From: Pseudogemmobacter sp044142105
Lineage (GTDB): Bacteria > Pseudomonadota > Alphaproteobacteria > Rhodobacterales > Rhodobacteraceae
NCBI RefSeq assembly: GCF_044142105.1
Contig: NZ_JBGTYM010000001.1
Location: forward strand, 310,001 to 374,000
DNA: 64,000 bases
Direction: 5' to 3'
Every line of letters begins with the position of its first letter. Position 1 is the stretch's first letter. A program made the translations under genes and the position numbers. Below are positions 50,572 through 58,597 of this stretch, piece after piece. The notes below the pieces were generated by a model, which saw only the letters and a program-made list of their open reading frames with translations, had not been told where the DNA came from and did no database searches.

Positions 50572-51354
50572 ATGGATCTGGGTCTGCGGGGCAAGAAGGG
50601 AATCGTCTGCGCGGCGTCGAAAGGGCTGGGGCGCGGCTGCGCCGAAGCGCTGGCCGAAGCCGGGGTGGATCTGGTAATCTGCGCGCGGGGGGCCGAAGCG
50701 CTGGAGGCGACGGCGGCGGCGATCCGCGCAGCGCATGGCGTGATGGTCACGACGGTGGCCTGCGACATCACCACAGAGGACGGTCGGGCCGAAGTTCTGG
50801 CCGCCGCCGGGCCGCAGGTCGATATTCTGGTGACCAATGCGGGCGGCCCGCCGCCCGGCATGTGGTCGGACTGGAGCCGGGACGATTTCATCAAGGCGCT
50901 GGATGGCAATATGCTGACGCCGATCGCGCTGATGCAGGCGGTGCTGCCCGGCATGATGAACCGCGGCTGGGGACGGGTGGTCAATATCACCAGTGTTTCG
51001 GTGAAAGCGCCGGTGCCGGTGCTGGGCCTGTCGAACTCGGCGCGGGCGGGGCTGACCGGGTTCGTGGCTGGGACCGCGCGGCAAGTGGCCTCGAAAGGCG
51101 TGACGATCAACAATTTGCAGCCCGGAATGCATGCGACGGACCGGGCGGTTGCCTTGGACAAGGGCGCGGCGCGGGCGCAGAACATCTCGGAAGAGGAGGC
51201 CCGCGCGCAACGCTGGGCGCAGATCCCGGTCGGGCGCTATGGCACGGCGGAAGAGTTTGGCGCGGCCTGCGCCTTCCTGTGTTCGCAACAGGCAGGGTTC
51301 ATCGTCGGGCAGAACATCCTGCTGGATGGCGGTGCCACCAACACGACCATGTGA
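50572..51354 (+). CDS. SDR-family protein with non-canonical catalytic residues
   Basis: 260 residues from ATG 50572, preceded by AAGGAGG. Cofactor-binding CAASKGLGRG (residues 13-22), TNAGGPPPG and NITSVSV are SDR-like and the C-terminus LLDGGATN is normal. At the active site, YxxxK is replaced: S154 takes the Tyr place and R158 the Lys place (LGLSNSARAG). I recall an SDR subgroup with this change, so it is probably inherited and not a mutation. Reaction unknown; annotation as FabG would be wrong. Followed 69 bp later by an ABC ATPase gene. Confidence 0.85.
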   Translation: MDLGLRGKKGIVCAASKGLGRGCAEALAEAGVDLVICARGAEALEATAAAIRAAHGVMVTTVACDITTEDGRAEVLAAAGPQVDILVTNAGGPPPGMWSDWSRDDFIKALDGNMLTPIALMQAVLPGMMNRGWGRVVNITSVSVKAPVPVLGLSNSARAGLTGFVAGTARQVASKGVTINNLQPGMHATDRAVALDKGAARAQNISEEEARAQRWAQIPVGRYGTAEEFGAACAFLCSQQAGFIVGQNILLDGGATNTTM

Positions 51355-51423
51355 GGTCCCGGGCTTGCCGGGGGCGGTTCGGGCTGCTAGGCCCTGATCC
51401 CGACAGTTTTAGACGGGAATGCC

Positions 51424-52509
51424 ATGAGCCAGATGCCACCGCCCCGGCTGGAGATCACCGGCCTGACCCGCGCCTTTGGCGGGCGGCCGGTGGTGGATCA
51501 GGTCTCGCTTTCGGTGGCGCCGGGGCAGGTGACCTGCCTTCTGGGGCCGTCGGGCTGCGGCAAATCCACCACCTTGCGGATGATCGCCGGGGTCGAGCGG
51601 GCAGATGCCGGGACGGTGCGCATCGACGGGCGGATGGTCGCGGGGCCGGGGGTGCATCTGCCGCCCGAGGCGCGCGGCGTCGGGCTGATGTTTCAGGATT
51701 TCGCGCTGTTCCCGCATCTGACCGTGGCGCAGAACGTGGCCTTCGGGTTGACCGGGGATAGGGCGGCCAAGGCGGCGCGGGTGGGCGAGTTGCTGGAGCG
51801 GGTGAATCTGGCGAGTTTCGGCCCCAAGCATCCGCATGAATTGTCGGGCGGCGAGCAGCAGCGCGTGGCGCTGGCCCGGGCATTGGCGCCGCGGCCGCGG
51901 GTGATGCTGATGGACGAGCCGTTCTCCGGCCTCGACAATCGGTTGCGCGACGGGATCCGCGATGTGACGCTGGATATCCTGAAAGAAGAGGGTGCCGGGG
52001 TGGTGCTGGTCACGCATGAGCCGGATGAGGCGATGCGCATGGCCGATGAGATCGCGCTGATGCGCGGCGGCCATATCGTACAGATGGGCGCGCCCTATAA
52101 TGTCTACAACGCGCCCGTGGATCGGGCGGCGGCGGCATTTTTCAGCGATATCAACGTGATCCGGGGCGTTTCCAAAGGGGCGCTGACCATCACGCCCTTT
52201 GGCGATTTCCTGACGCCGGGTCATGTGGATGGCGGCGAGGTCGAGATCGTGATCCGCCCCCAGCATCTGAAGATCGATTTCGACCGGGCGGGGCGCGGGC
52301 CGAACCCGACGCCGCAGGATGGCACACCCGCGCGCGGCGTGGTGCAGCGGGCCCGCTATCTGGGGCGGGAATCGCTGGTGGATTTCCGCATGGATTTCGA
52401 TGGGTCAAAGTTGACCGCCAGCGTGCCGGGGGTTTTCCTGCCCCGACCGGGCACCGCGCTGTGGCTGATGATCCGGCGGGACCGGTGTTTCGTCTTCGCG
52501 GTGAAGTAG
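51424..52509 (+). CDS. ABC transporter ATP-binding protein, FbpC/PotA-like
   Basis: 361 residues. Walker A LGPSGCGKST, signature LSGGEQQRVALARALAPRP, Walker B VMLMDEPFSGLD and VLVTHEPDEAMRMADEIALMRGG are intact. The C-terminal 120 residues form an OB-like TOBE region (VEIVIRPQHLKIDF; YLGRESLVDFRMDF), as in ferric-iron and polyamine importers. No permease or binding protein is adjacent, so it is an orphan ATPase or a shared one. Substrate unknown. Confidence 0.87.
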   Translation: MSQMPPPRLEITGLTRAFGGRPVVDQVSLSVAPGQVTCLLGPSGCGKSTTLRMIAGVERADAGTVRIDGRMVAGPGVHLPPEARGVGLMFQDFALFPHLTVAQNVAFGLTGDRAAKAARVGELLERVNLASFGPKHPHELSGGEQQRVALARALAPRPRVMLMDEPFSGLDNRLRDGIRDVTLDILKEEGAGVVLVTHEPDEAMRMADEIALMRGGHIVQMGAPYNVYNAPVDRAAAAFFSDINVIRGVSKGALTITPFGDFLTPGHVDGGEVEIVIRPQHLKIDFDRAGRGPNPTPQDGTPARGVVQRARYLGRESLVDFRMDFDGSKLTASVPGVFLPRPGTALWLMIRRDRCFVFAVK

Positions 52510-52516
52510 CGCGCCG

Positions 52517-53887
52517 CTACTTGCCAAGCCGCTCGAACAGCCGACCGTAAGCCGTTTGCCCGCGCCGGAATTCATCCAGCCGGAAGAATTCGTTCGGGGC
52601 GTGCAGGTTCTCGTCGCCATGGCTGAACCCGAACATCACGGCATGAACGCCCAGCGTGTCGAGAAGCGTGGTCATGACCGGGATCGAACCGCCGACGCGG
52701 GTGCGCAGCGGCGCCTTGCCGTAAAGCTCGGTCAGAACCTCGGCGGCGGCGCTGCTGGCATTGTGACCGGCGGGCACAAGGAACGGATCGGCCCGGCCGG
52801 GGTTGCGGATCACCTTGGCGCTGACGCCGGGCGGGCAGTGCTTTTCGACATGGGCGCGGATCGCGTCAAAGATCTTTTCGGGCGATTGGGCGGCGACCAG
52901 ACGGCAGGTGATCTTGGCACTGGCAAGGGCCGGAAGCACGGTCTTGGTGCCCGCGCCCTGCCAGCCCGAGGTCAGGCCATTCACATCCAGCGTGGGCCGC
53001 GCGAAGATGCGTTCCTGCGTCGTATAGCCGGGTTCGCCCCAGGGCGCAGGGCTGCCGGTTTCGGACAGAAGCTGGTCGTCGGGGTAAGGCACGCGGTCCA
53101 GCGCCGCGCGTGCGGCGTCATCAAGGGCGATCACATCGTCATAGAACCCCTCAACGGTGATCAGCCCGTCCTCGCGGCGCAGGCCGGCAAGGATATGCGC
53201 CAGCGCCAGGGCTGGATTGGCGATACCGCCCCCCACCATGCCGGAATGCTGGTCGGATCGCGGACCCTGAACGGTGATTTCCAGAGAAACGAGCCCCTTC
53301 AGGGCCTCGACAATCTGCGGCACTCCGGGCGCCCATTGCAGGCCATCGGCGGAAAAGATCATGTCGGCTTCAAGAAGCCCCCGGTTCGCATCGACCCAGG
53401 GCGGCAGGTCAGGCGAGCCAATCTCTTCCTGGCCCTCAAAGAAAAACTTAAGATTGACGGGCAGTTTTCCGCGGGTCTTCAGAAAGGACTCGAAGGACAG
53501 GATCGGGATCAGCATCCCGCCCTTGTCGTCTGAAGCTCCCCGACCCCAGACCTTGCCGTCGCGGATTTCGGGTTCGAAAGGGGGGGTGGTCCAGAGGTCG
53601 AAAGGCTCGGCCGGTTGGACGTCGAAATGGCCGTAGACCAGGAGCGTGGGCTTGTCGGCACCGGCGTGAAGCCAGTCGGCGCAGACGACCGGGTGGCCTT
53701 CGGTCGGATAGACCCTGGCATTCTCGGCCCCGGCTGCGCTCAGACGGGCGGCGACCCAATCGGCTGCGGCGCGGACATCGGGGATGTTCTCGGGCTTGGC
53801 CGAGACCGAGGGGATGCGGGTGAAAGCCAGAAGCTCGTCGATGAAACGGTTCTGGTTGGCGGACAGGTACTCTTCCCAGTCGGACAT
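52517..53887 (-). CDS. M20-family metallopeptidase (dipeptidase)
   Basis: 456 residues. M20 metal and catalytic motifs: LLVYGHFDVQPAEP (His ligand and Asp), KVWGRGASDDKGGMLIP (bridging Asp) and FFFEGQEEIGSP (general base Glu and ligand Glu), then the dimerisation-domain signature GPRSDQHSGMVGGGIANPA. Wording fits the ArgE/DapE/CNDP-type dipeptidase group. Cytoplasmic di-zinc enzyme; peptide substrate unknown. It converges with the ABC ATPase gene with a 7-bp gap. Confidence 0.92.
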   Translation of the reverse strand: MSDWEEYLSANQNRFIDELLAFTRIPSVSAKPENIPDVRAAADWVAARLSAAGAENARVYPTEGHPVVCADWLHAGADKPTLLVYGHFDVQPAEPFDLWTTPPFEPEIRDGKVWGRGASDDKGGMLIPILSFESFLKTRGKLPVNLKFFFEGQEEIGSPDLPPWVDANRGLLEADMIFSADGLQWAPGVPQIVEALKGLVSLEITVQGPRSDQHSGMVGGGIANPALALAHILAGLRREDGLITVEGFYDDVIALDDAARAALDRVPYPDDQLLSETGSPAPWGEPGYTTQERIFARPTLDVNGLTSGWQGAGTKTVLPALASAKITCRLVAAQSPEKIFDAIRAHVEKHCPPGVSAKVIRNPGRADPFLVPAGHNASSAAAEVLTELYGKAPLRTRVGGSIPVMTTLLDTLGVHAVMFGFSHGDENLHAPNEFFRLDEFRRGQTAYGRLFERLGK

Positions 53888-53939
53888 AGCGCTCTCCTTT
53901 TCCCGGCAGGTTGGACTGGCGGCGCGGTGAAGGAAAGCA

Positions 53940-54305
53940 TCAAAGCCCGTCGAGCGGGTCTTCGGCGATCGTGACCTGCGGCAGAAGCGTTGCGATCTTG
54001 TTCAACAGGGTTTTCGCGGCGCGGGCCAGCGTGGGATCGGTCGCCTCGACATGGCGAAGCCCGGCATTCAGCGCCTCCAGCTCGTCCGGGGTCAGCATGG
54101 TCGGCGGCAGCAGAAGCGGTGAGCGCAGGATATAACCAAGGCCGCGCTCGCCCGAAACGGGCAGGCCGGTGGCCGCCATCATCGCCATGTCGCGCCAGAT
54201 GGTGCGGGGCGAGACGCCCAGCGTGTCGGCCAGCTCGGCGGCGGTGTGCAGCCGGCCGTCGCGCAGGATCTGGACAAGGTCATAAAGGCGGGTGTCGCGG
54301 GACAT
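53940..54305 (-). CDS. Small HTH transcriptional regulator without WYL domain
   Basis: 121 residues. A winged HTH_11-type DNA-binding domain covers residues 1-60 (RLYDLVQILRDGRLHTAAELADTLGVSPRTIWRDM), as in YafY/DeoR-like regulators. The middle part LLLPPTMLTPDELEALNAGLRHVE is the usual linker after it. The WYL effector domain that normally follows is absent and the frame ends cleanly, so this is a short form by evolution or an old truncation. Target genes unknown; the neighbouring tat operon is divergent. Confidence 0.82.
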   Translation of the reverse strand: MSRDTRLYDLVQILRDGRLHTAAELADTLGVSPRTIWRDMAMMAATGLPVSGERGLGYILRSPLLLPPTMLTPDELEALNAGLRHVEATDPTLARAAKTLLNKIATLLPQVTIAEDPLDGL

Positions 54306-54330
54306 TTCTGGGTCACTGGGTCATGGCATG

Positions 54331-54353
54331 CGGCGGGGCGAAGCCCGCCCTAC
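54331..54353. repeat. GTAGGG-type palindromic repeat upstream of tatA
   Basis: On the minus strand GTAGGGCGGGCTTCGCCCCG; stem GGCGGG(g)C/GCCCGCC with a 3-nt loop and one bulge. The base order matches the repeat at 32494-32517 in reverse orientation (both end CCCTAC on one strand), supporting an interspersed family. It lies 26 bp past the start codon of the leftward HTH gene and 133 bp before tatA. Confidence 0.6.
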
Positions 54354-54485
54354 TGACAAAATACTGTCAGTTGCCTGGAGGGGCCAGCGGTTTTGGGCCT
54401 TGGAAGGACAGGCGCAATGGCGCTAGGGAATTGGTAATCCATGCTGTTCCACCGCCATGCTGCGGTGCTTGAAAGGGAGAAGACA

Positions 54486-54692
54486 ATGCACGCTCCGGGT
54501 CCCATGCAGCTTCTGCTGATTGCGATCGTCCTTCTGGTTCTGTTCGGCCGCGGCAAGATCGCCAATATGATGGGCGAAGTCGGCAAGGGCATCACCGCCT
54601 TCAAGAAGGGCATCAAGGATGGCACCGACGAGATCGAGAAGACCAGTGCCGACGGCGCCAAGGACGTGACGCCCGAGAAGGAAAAAGTCTAA
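54486..54692 (+). CDS. tatA: Twin-arginine translocase subunit TatA
   Basis: 68 residues from ATG 54486, preceded by GGGAGAAG. One N-terminal helix (MQLLLIAIVLLVLFGRGKIANMM) with the conserved FGRGKI hinge, then an amphipathic helix (GEVGKGITAFKKGIKDG) and a charged tail. TatA forms the pore of the Tat pathway for folded proteins. First gene of tatABC; a 27-bp gap precedes tatB. Confidence 0.96.
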   Translation: MHAPGPMQLLLIAIVLLVLFGRGKIANMMGEVGKGITAFKKGIKDGTDEIEKTSADGAKDVTPEKEKV

Positions 54693-54719
54693 GCGCGCAA
54701 GACCTGCCGGAGATCGAAG

Positions 54720-55385
54720 ATGGATTTCAGCTGGTCTGAGATGCTGCTCGTCGGGGTTGTCGCCCTTGTGGTGATCGGCCCGAAGGATCTGCCCGGCATG
54801 TTCCGGGAGCTGGGGCGGTTCACCGCCAAGATCCGCGCCATGGGACGCGAGTTCAGCCGCGCCATGGAGCAGGCGGCCAAAGAGTCGGGCGTCAAGGACG
54901 TGACCGACGACCTGAAGGCCGTGACCAACCCCTCGGCTCTGGGGCTGGATGCGGTGAAATCGGCGGCGGACCGTTTCGAGAAATGGGATCCGTTGAAGAA
55001 CGCGGCCAAGCCAACGATCCCGCCGGTCAAGCCCGTCGTGCCTTCCCCCATGCCCGCAGCGGTGGCGCAGGCGGCGGCTCCGGCAGCGGCGGCCGTCGGG
55101 CCCGAGACGGCGGCGCTGGCCGAAAAGGTTGCGGCGCGCAAGGCGGCTTCGGACGAGAAGGTTCAGGCGATCAAGGCGGCCAAGGCCGCGCCCATCGCCG
55201 AGGCGCCCGCCAAGCCCGCAAAGACGGCCGCAGCGAAGACCACTGCAAAGGCCGCGACGAAAGCCGCCGCGCTGGCCAAGCCACGGGTCGCGGCGGAGGT
55301 GACGGCCAGTGCCGCGCCGGTCGCAACACGCAGCCCGGGCAGGGTGCGGAAGAAGGCGGAAAAACCCGCAGGTGAGACGGCATGA
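54720..55385 (+). CDS. tatB: Twin-arginine translocase subunit TatB
   Basis: 221 residues. The N-terminus MDFSWSEMLLVGVVALVVIGPKDLPGMFRELGRF has the TatB Glu and GPKDLP hinge, with an amphipathic helix to about residue 70. The rest is an Ala/Lys/Pro-rich tail much longer than in E. coli, ending in basic residues (RVRKKAEKPAGETA). TatB and TatC form the receptor for twin-arginine signals. The TGA overlaps the tatC start (ATGA). Confidence 0.95.
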   Translation: MDFSWSEMLLVGVVALVVIGPKDLPGMFRELGRFTAKIRAMGREFSRAMEQAAKESGVKDVTDDLKAVTNPSALGLDAVKSAADRFEKWDPLKNAAKPTIPPVKPVVPSPMPAAVAQAAAPAAAAVGPETAALAEKVAARKAASDEKVQAIKAAKAAPIAEAPAKPAKTAAAKTTAKAATKAAALAKPRVAAEVTASAAPVATRSPGRVRKKAEKPAGETA

Positions 55386-56263
55386 CGACCAAGGACGAGA
55401 TTGACGAAAGCGCCGCCCCGCTGGTCGAGCATCTGGCCGAGCTGCGCAACCGCATCATCTGGTCGGTTGCCGCTTTCCTTGTGGCGATGATCCTGTGCTT
55501 CCTCGTCTCGGAGCAAATCCTCAACTTCCTTCTGCATCCGATCGAGCTGGCGATGCGCAGGTTGGGCAACCCCAACCCCGTGATGCAATACACCGCTCCG
55601 CAGGAGTATTTCTTTACGCTGATGCATATCTCGATGGTGGGCGGGCTGATGCTGGCCTTCCCGGTGATCGGCTATCAGCTGTGGCGCTTCATCGCGCCGG
55701 GCCTTTACCGCAGCGAGAAACAGGCCTTCCTGCCCTTCCTCATCGCCTCACCCGTGCTGTTCATGGTGGGGGCGGGCTTTGCCCAGTTCATCGTGACACC
55801 GATGGCGATGCAGTTCTTCCTGGGCTTTGCCGACAGTTCCTCGCTGCTGACCGCGCTGATTCCGGGGCTGAAGGACGCGCCGGTCAGCGAAATCACGCAG
55901 CAGGCCTCGACAGCGGGGATCGATATCGTCTTTCAGGGCAAAGTGAACGAGACGCTGGATATCAGCCTGAAGCTGATGCTGGCTTTCGGTCTGTGCTTCC
56001 AGCTTCCCGTCCTGCTGACGCTGATGGGCAAGGCGGGGCTGGTATCTGCGCGGGGTCTGGAAGGGACGCGGAAATATGCGATCGTGCTGATCCTTTTCGT
56101 GGCGGCCCTGGTGACGCCGCCCGATATCATGTCGCAGTTGATCCTGTTCTTCGCCGTCTATCCGCTGTATGAAGTGTCGATCTTCCTGATCAAGCGGATC
56201 GAGAAGAAGCGCGAGGCCGAGATGCGGGCCGACGGCACCTGGGTGGACGTCGAAGAAGACTGA
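55382..56263 (+). CDS. tatC: Twin-arginine translocase subunit TatC
   Basis: 293 residues, six membrane helices. LVEHLAELRNRIIWS near the N-terminus, PQEYFFTLMHISMVGGLMLAFPVIGYQLWRFIAPGLYRSEKQ and the C-terminal SQLILFFAVYPLYEVSIFLIKRIEKKRE are TatC signatures. One periplasmic loop (about residues 155-195) is long and polar. Twenty bases separate it from the DUF815 ATPase gene, a common alphaproteobacterial order. Confidence 0.97.
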   Translation: MTTKDEIDESAAPLVEHLAELRNRIIWSVAAFLVAMILCFLVSEQILNFLLHPIELAMRRLGNPNPVMQYTAPQEYFFTLMHISMVGGLMLAFPVIGYQLWRFIAPGLYRSEKQAFLPFLIASPVLFMVGAGFAQFIVTPMAMQFFLGFADSSSLLTALIPGLKDAPVSEITQQASTAGIDIVFQGKVNETLDISLKLMLAFGLCFQLPVLLTLMGKAGLVSARGLEGTRKYAIVLILFVAALVTPPDIMSQLILFFAVYPLYEVSIFLIKRIEKKREAEMRADGTWVDVEED

Positions 56264-56283
56264 TGGACGAGGACTGAGTCGGC

Positions 56284-57126
56284 TTGACCGAAGCTTTGGA
56301 ACGGATTGCAGCGGCGCTTGAGCGGATGGCTCCGGTGCCGGCCAAGGCCCCCGATTTCTCGGGGGCTTCGGCTTTTGCCTGGCATACGGCGCCAGACCGG
56401 CTGGAGCCGGTGGCCAAGGTGTCGCGGGTCGAGATCGGGCTTTTGCTCGGCGTCGATCGTTCGCGCGATACGCTGCTTGACAATACCCGGCATTTCGCCG
56501 CTGGCCTGCCTGCGAACAATGCGCTGCTCTGGGGCGCGCGCGGGATGGGTAAGTCGTCCCTGGTGAAGGCGGTCCATGCCCAGGTCTGCGCCGAAGGCCA
56601 TGAATTGAAGATCGTCGAGCTGTCGCGCGAGGATCTGCCCTCGGTCACGCGGTTGCTGGCGCATCTGCGCGGCGCGCCGCAGCGTTTCCTGCTGTTCTGC
56701 GATGATCTGTCCTTCAGCCATGACGACCAGCATTACAAAAGCCTCAAGGCGGTGCTGGATGGCGGGATCGAGGGACGGCCCGAGAATGTGCTGTTCTACG
56801 CGACCAGCAATCGGCGCCACCTGATGCCGCGCGACATGATCGAGAATGAACGCTCGACCGCGATCAACCCGTCCGAGGCTGTGGAGGAAAAGGTTTCCTT
56901 GTCCGACCGCTTCGGGCTGTGGCTGGGCTTCCATCCGTGTTCGCAGGATGAATATCTTGACATGATCCGCGGCTATTGTGCGGCGCATCGGGTGAACGTA
57001 CCCGACGACCGTATGGTGGCAGAGGCGGTGGAATGGATGCGCACGCGCGGGGCGCGCTCGGGCCGGGTGGCCTGGCAGTTCTTCTGCGACCTTGCCGCGC
57101 GCGAAGGCGTGAGGGTCGCGCCGTGA
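56284..57126 (+). CDS. DUF815 family AAA-type ATPase
   Basis: 280 residues with a TTG start at 56284 (an ATG at 56329 would cut the N-terminal ERIAAALERM helix that relatives have). Walker A GARGMGKSS at about 84-92 and Walker B RFLLFCDDLSF at about 137-147, then FYATSNRRHLMPRDM, a sensor-like segment. AAA+ proteins of this family have no firm role. Fixed position after tatC in many alphaproteobacteria suggests a link to Tat or envelope work (inference). Confidence 0.87.
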   Translation: MTEALERIAAALERMAPVPAKAPDFSGASAFAWHTAPDRLEPVAKVSRVEIGLLLGVDRSRDTLLDNTRHFAAGLPANNALLWGARGMGKSSLVKAVHAQVCAEGHELKIVELSREDLPSVTRLLAHLRGAPQRFLLFCDDLSFSHDDQHYKSLKAVLDGGIEGRPENVLFYATSNRRHLMPRDMIENERSTAINPSEAVEEKVSLSDRFGLWLGFHPCSQDEYLDMIRGYCAAHRVNVPDDRMVAEAVEWMRTRGARSGRVAWQFFCDLAAREGVRVAP

Positions 57127-57168
57127 AAGCCAAGACCCGAAGTCGACGAAGCAGGCCCCGAAGGCGCT

Positions 57169-57196
57169 GCGGGCAAGAGGCCCGCTTTGCTGTTTT
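57169..57196 (+). terminator. Intrinsic terminator after the tat-DUF815 unit
   Basis: Stem GCGGGC/GCCCGC with loop AAGAG, followed by TTTGCTGTTTT, 43 bp after the DUF815 stop. Good T content makes it a likely end for the tat operon, so the CNNM-type gene downstream would need its own promoter. Confidence 0.72.
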
Positions 57197-57238
57197 CCCC
57201 CACGCAAGCCGGGGGCCTTCCCCCGCGGAAGGAGTCCC

Positions 57239-58513
57239 ATGTTAACCGAAGTGCTGATCATTCTGGCACTTATCGTCGTGAACGGCGTGCTTGCCATGTC
57301 GGAACTGGCCATCGTTTCGGCCCGTCCGGCACGACTAAAGTCGCTGGAGAGCAAGAGCCGGGGGGCAAGGATGGCCCTGCTGCTGGGCGAAAACCCTGGC
57401 CGGTTCCTTTCGACGGTGCAGATCGGTATCACTGCGGTGGGCATCCTGTCAGGGGCACTGGCGGGCGACACACTGGGCGAACGCCTGGCGCTGTGGCTGC
57501 AGGCGCAGGGAGTGGGGCTTGACCTGTCGAAGACGCTGGGGGTCGGTGGCGTGGTCGTGATGATCACCTATGTCTCGCTGATCGTGGGCGAGCTGGTGCC
57601 GAAGCAACTTGCGCTGCGCAATGCCGAGGGTGTCGCGATCCGCGTGGCCCCGATGATGAGGTTTCTTTCGGTGGTTGCGGCGCCGGTCGTGTGGTTCCTC
57701 GACAAGTCGGGCAAGCTGGTGCTCTGGCTTCTGGGCCAGCGCGAGGTAAGCGCGAACAAGGTGACCGAGGAAGAGGTCCATGTGCTTCTGGCCGAGGCCC
57801 ATGAAGGCGGTGTGTTGGAAACCGAGGAGCGTCAGATGATCTCGGGCGTGATGCGCCTGTCCGACCGCACCGCCCGCGCCCTGATGACGCCCCGTCAGGA
57901 GGTTGAAATGGTGCCCTATGAGGCGTCCTCGACCGAAGCGATCGCCGTGATGCGGCGGATCGCCCGGCCGCGGATGCCCGTGATGAACGCGGAGGGCGAG
58001 GTTCTGGGCGTCTTGCGGCTGGCCGATGTCTTCCAGGCGGTATCGCGGCGCGAGGCGGTGGATGTGGCGGGGCTGGTGCGCGAAGTGCCGGTGATCTCGG
58101 ACCGGATGGAGGCGCTGGACGTGATCGAAGTCTTGCAGAAGACCCCGGACAATATCGCGCTGGTCTATGATGAATATGGCAGCTTTGAAGGCATCATCAC
58201 CACCACCGATGTGCTTGAGGCGATCACCGGGGCCGAAGCCGCGTCGGATGCCGATGAGCCCGCGCTGGTGACGCGGTCGGATGGTTCTCTTCTGGTGGCG
58301 GGCTGGATGCCGGCTGACGAGTTCACCGACCGCATGGCCCTGCCGCGCGCGCTTTCGGGCGGCTATGAGACGGTTGCAGGGCTTGTCTTGCACCAGTTGG
58401 GCCATATGCCCGCCTTGGGCGAAGTGTTCGACGCGGCGGGGCTGCGCTTCGAGGTCGTAGACCTTGACGGTCTGCGCATCGACAAGGTTCTGGTCAGCCG
58501 TTTGGGCGATTGA
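57239..58513 (+). CDS. CNNM/CorC-type membrane transporter (DUF21-CBS-CorC_HlyC)
   Basis: 424 residues. DUF21 membrane domain at about 1-180 (EVLIILALIVVNGVLAMSELAIVSAR; VQIGITAVGILSGALAGD; VSLIVGELVPKQLALRN), a CBS pair (about 200-330; RMPVMNAEGEVLGVLRLADVF and ALVYDEYGSFEGIITTTDVLEAITG) and a CorC_HlyC domain to the end. Once called hemolysins, these proteins are now linked to Mg2+ and other divalent cation efflux. Substrate not shown by sequence. Preceded by AAGGAG. Confidence 0.92.
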   Translation: MLTEVLIILALIVVNGVLAMSELAIVSARPARLKSLESKSRGARMALLLGENPGRFLSTVQIGITAVGILSGALAGDTLGERLALWLQAQGVGLDLSKTLGVGGVVVMITYVSLIVGELVPKQLALRNAEGVAIRVAPMMRFLSVVAAPVVWFLDKSGKLVLWLLGQREVSANKVTEEEVHVLLAEAHEGGVLETEERQMISGVMRLSDRTARALMTPRQEVEMVPYEASSTEAIAVMRRIARPRMPVMNAEGEVLGVLRLADVFQAVSRREAVDVAGLVREVPVISDRMEALDVIEVLQKTPDNIALVYDEYGSFEGIITTTDVLEAITGAEAASDADEPALVTRSDGSLLVAGWMPADEFTDRMALPRALSGGYETVAGLVLHQLGHMPALGEVFDAAGLRFEVVDLDGLRIDKVLVSRLGD

Positions 58514-58523
58514 CGCGACCAAA

Positions 58524-58548
58524 GGGGGGCGCGGCGGCGCGCTCCCCC
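58524..58548. terminator. Strong GC hairpin between convergent CNNM and nlpD-like genes
   Basis: GGGGGGCGCG/CGCGCTCCCCC, about 10 bp with one bulged T and a 4-nt loop, 10 bp past the CNNM stop. It also ends in CCCCCTAC, the edge shared with the GTAGGG repeats, so it may be a relative of them. Confidence 0.6.
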
Positions 58549-58597
58549 TACAATTCTTGCGATAGGCTGCGGATGCGCTCGCGGCGCACCCAAAGCC

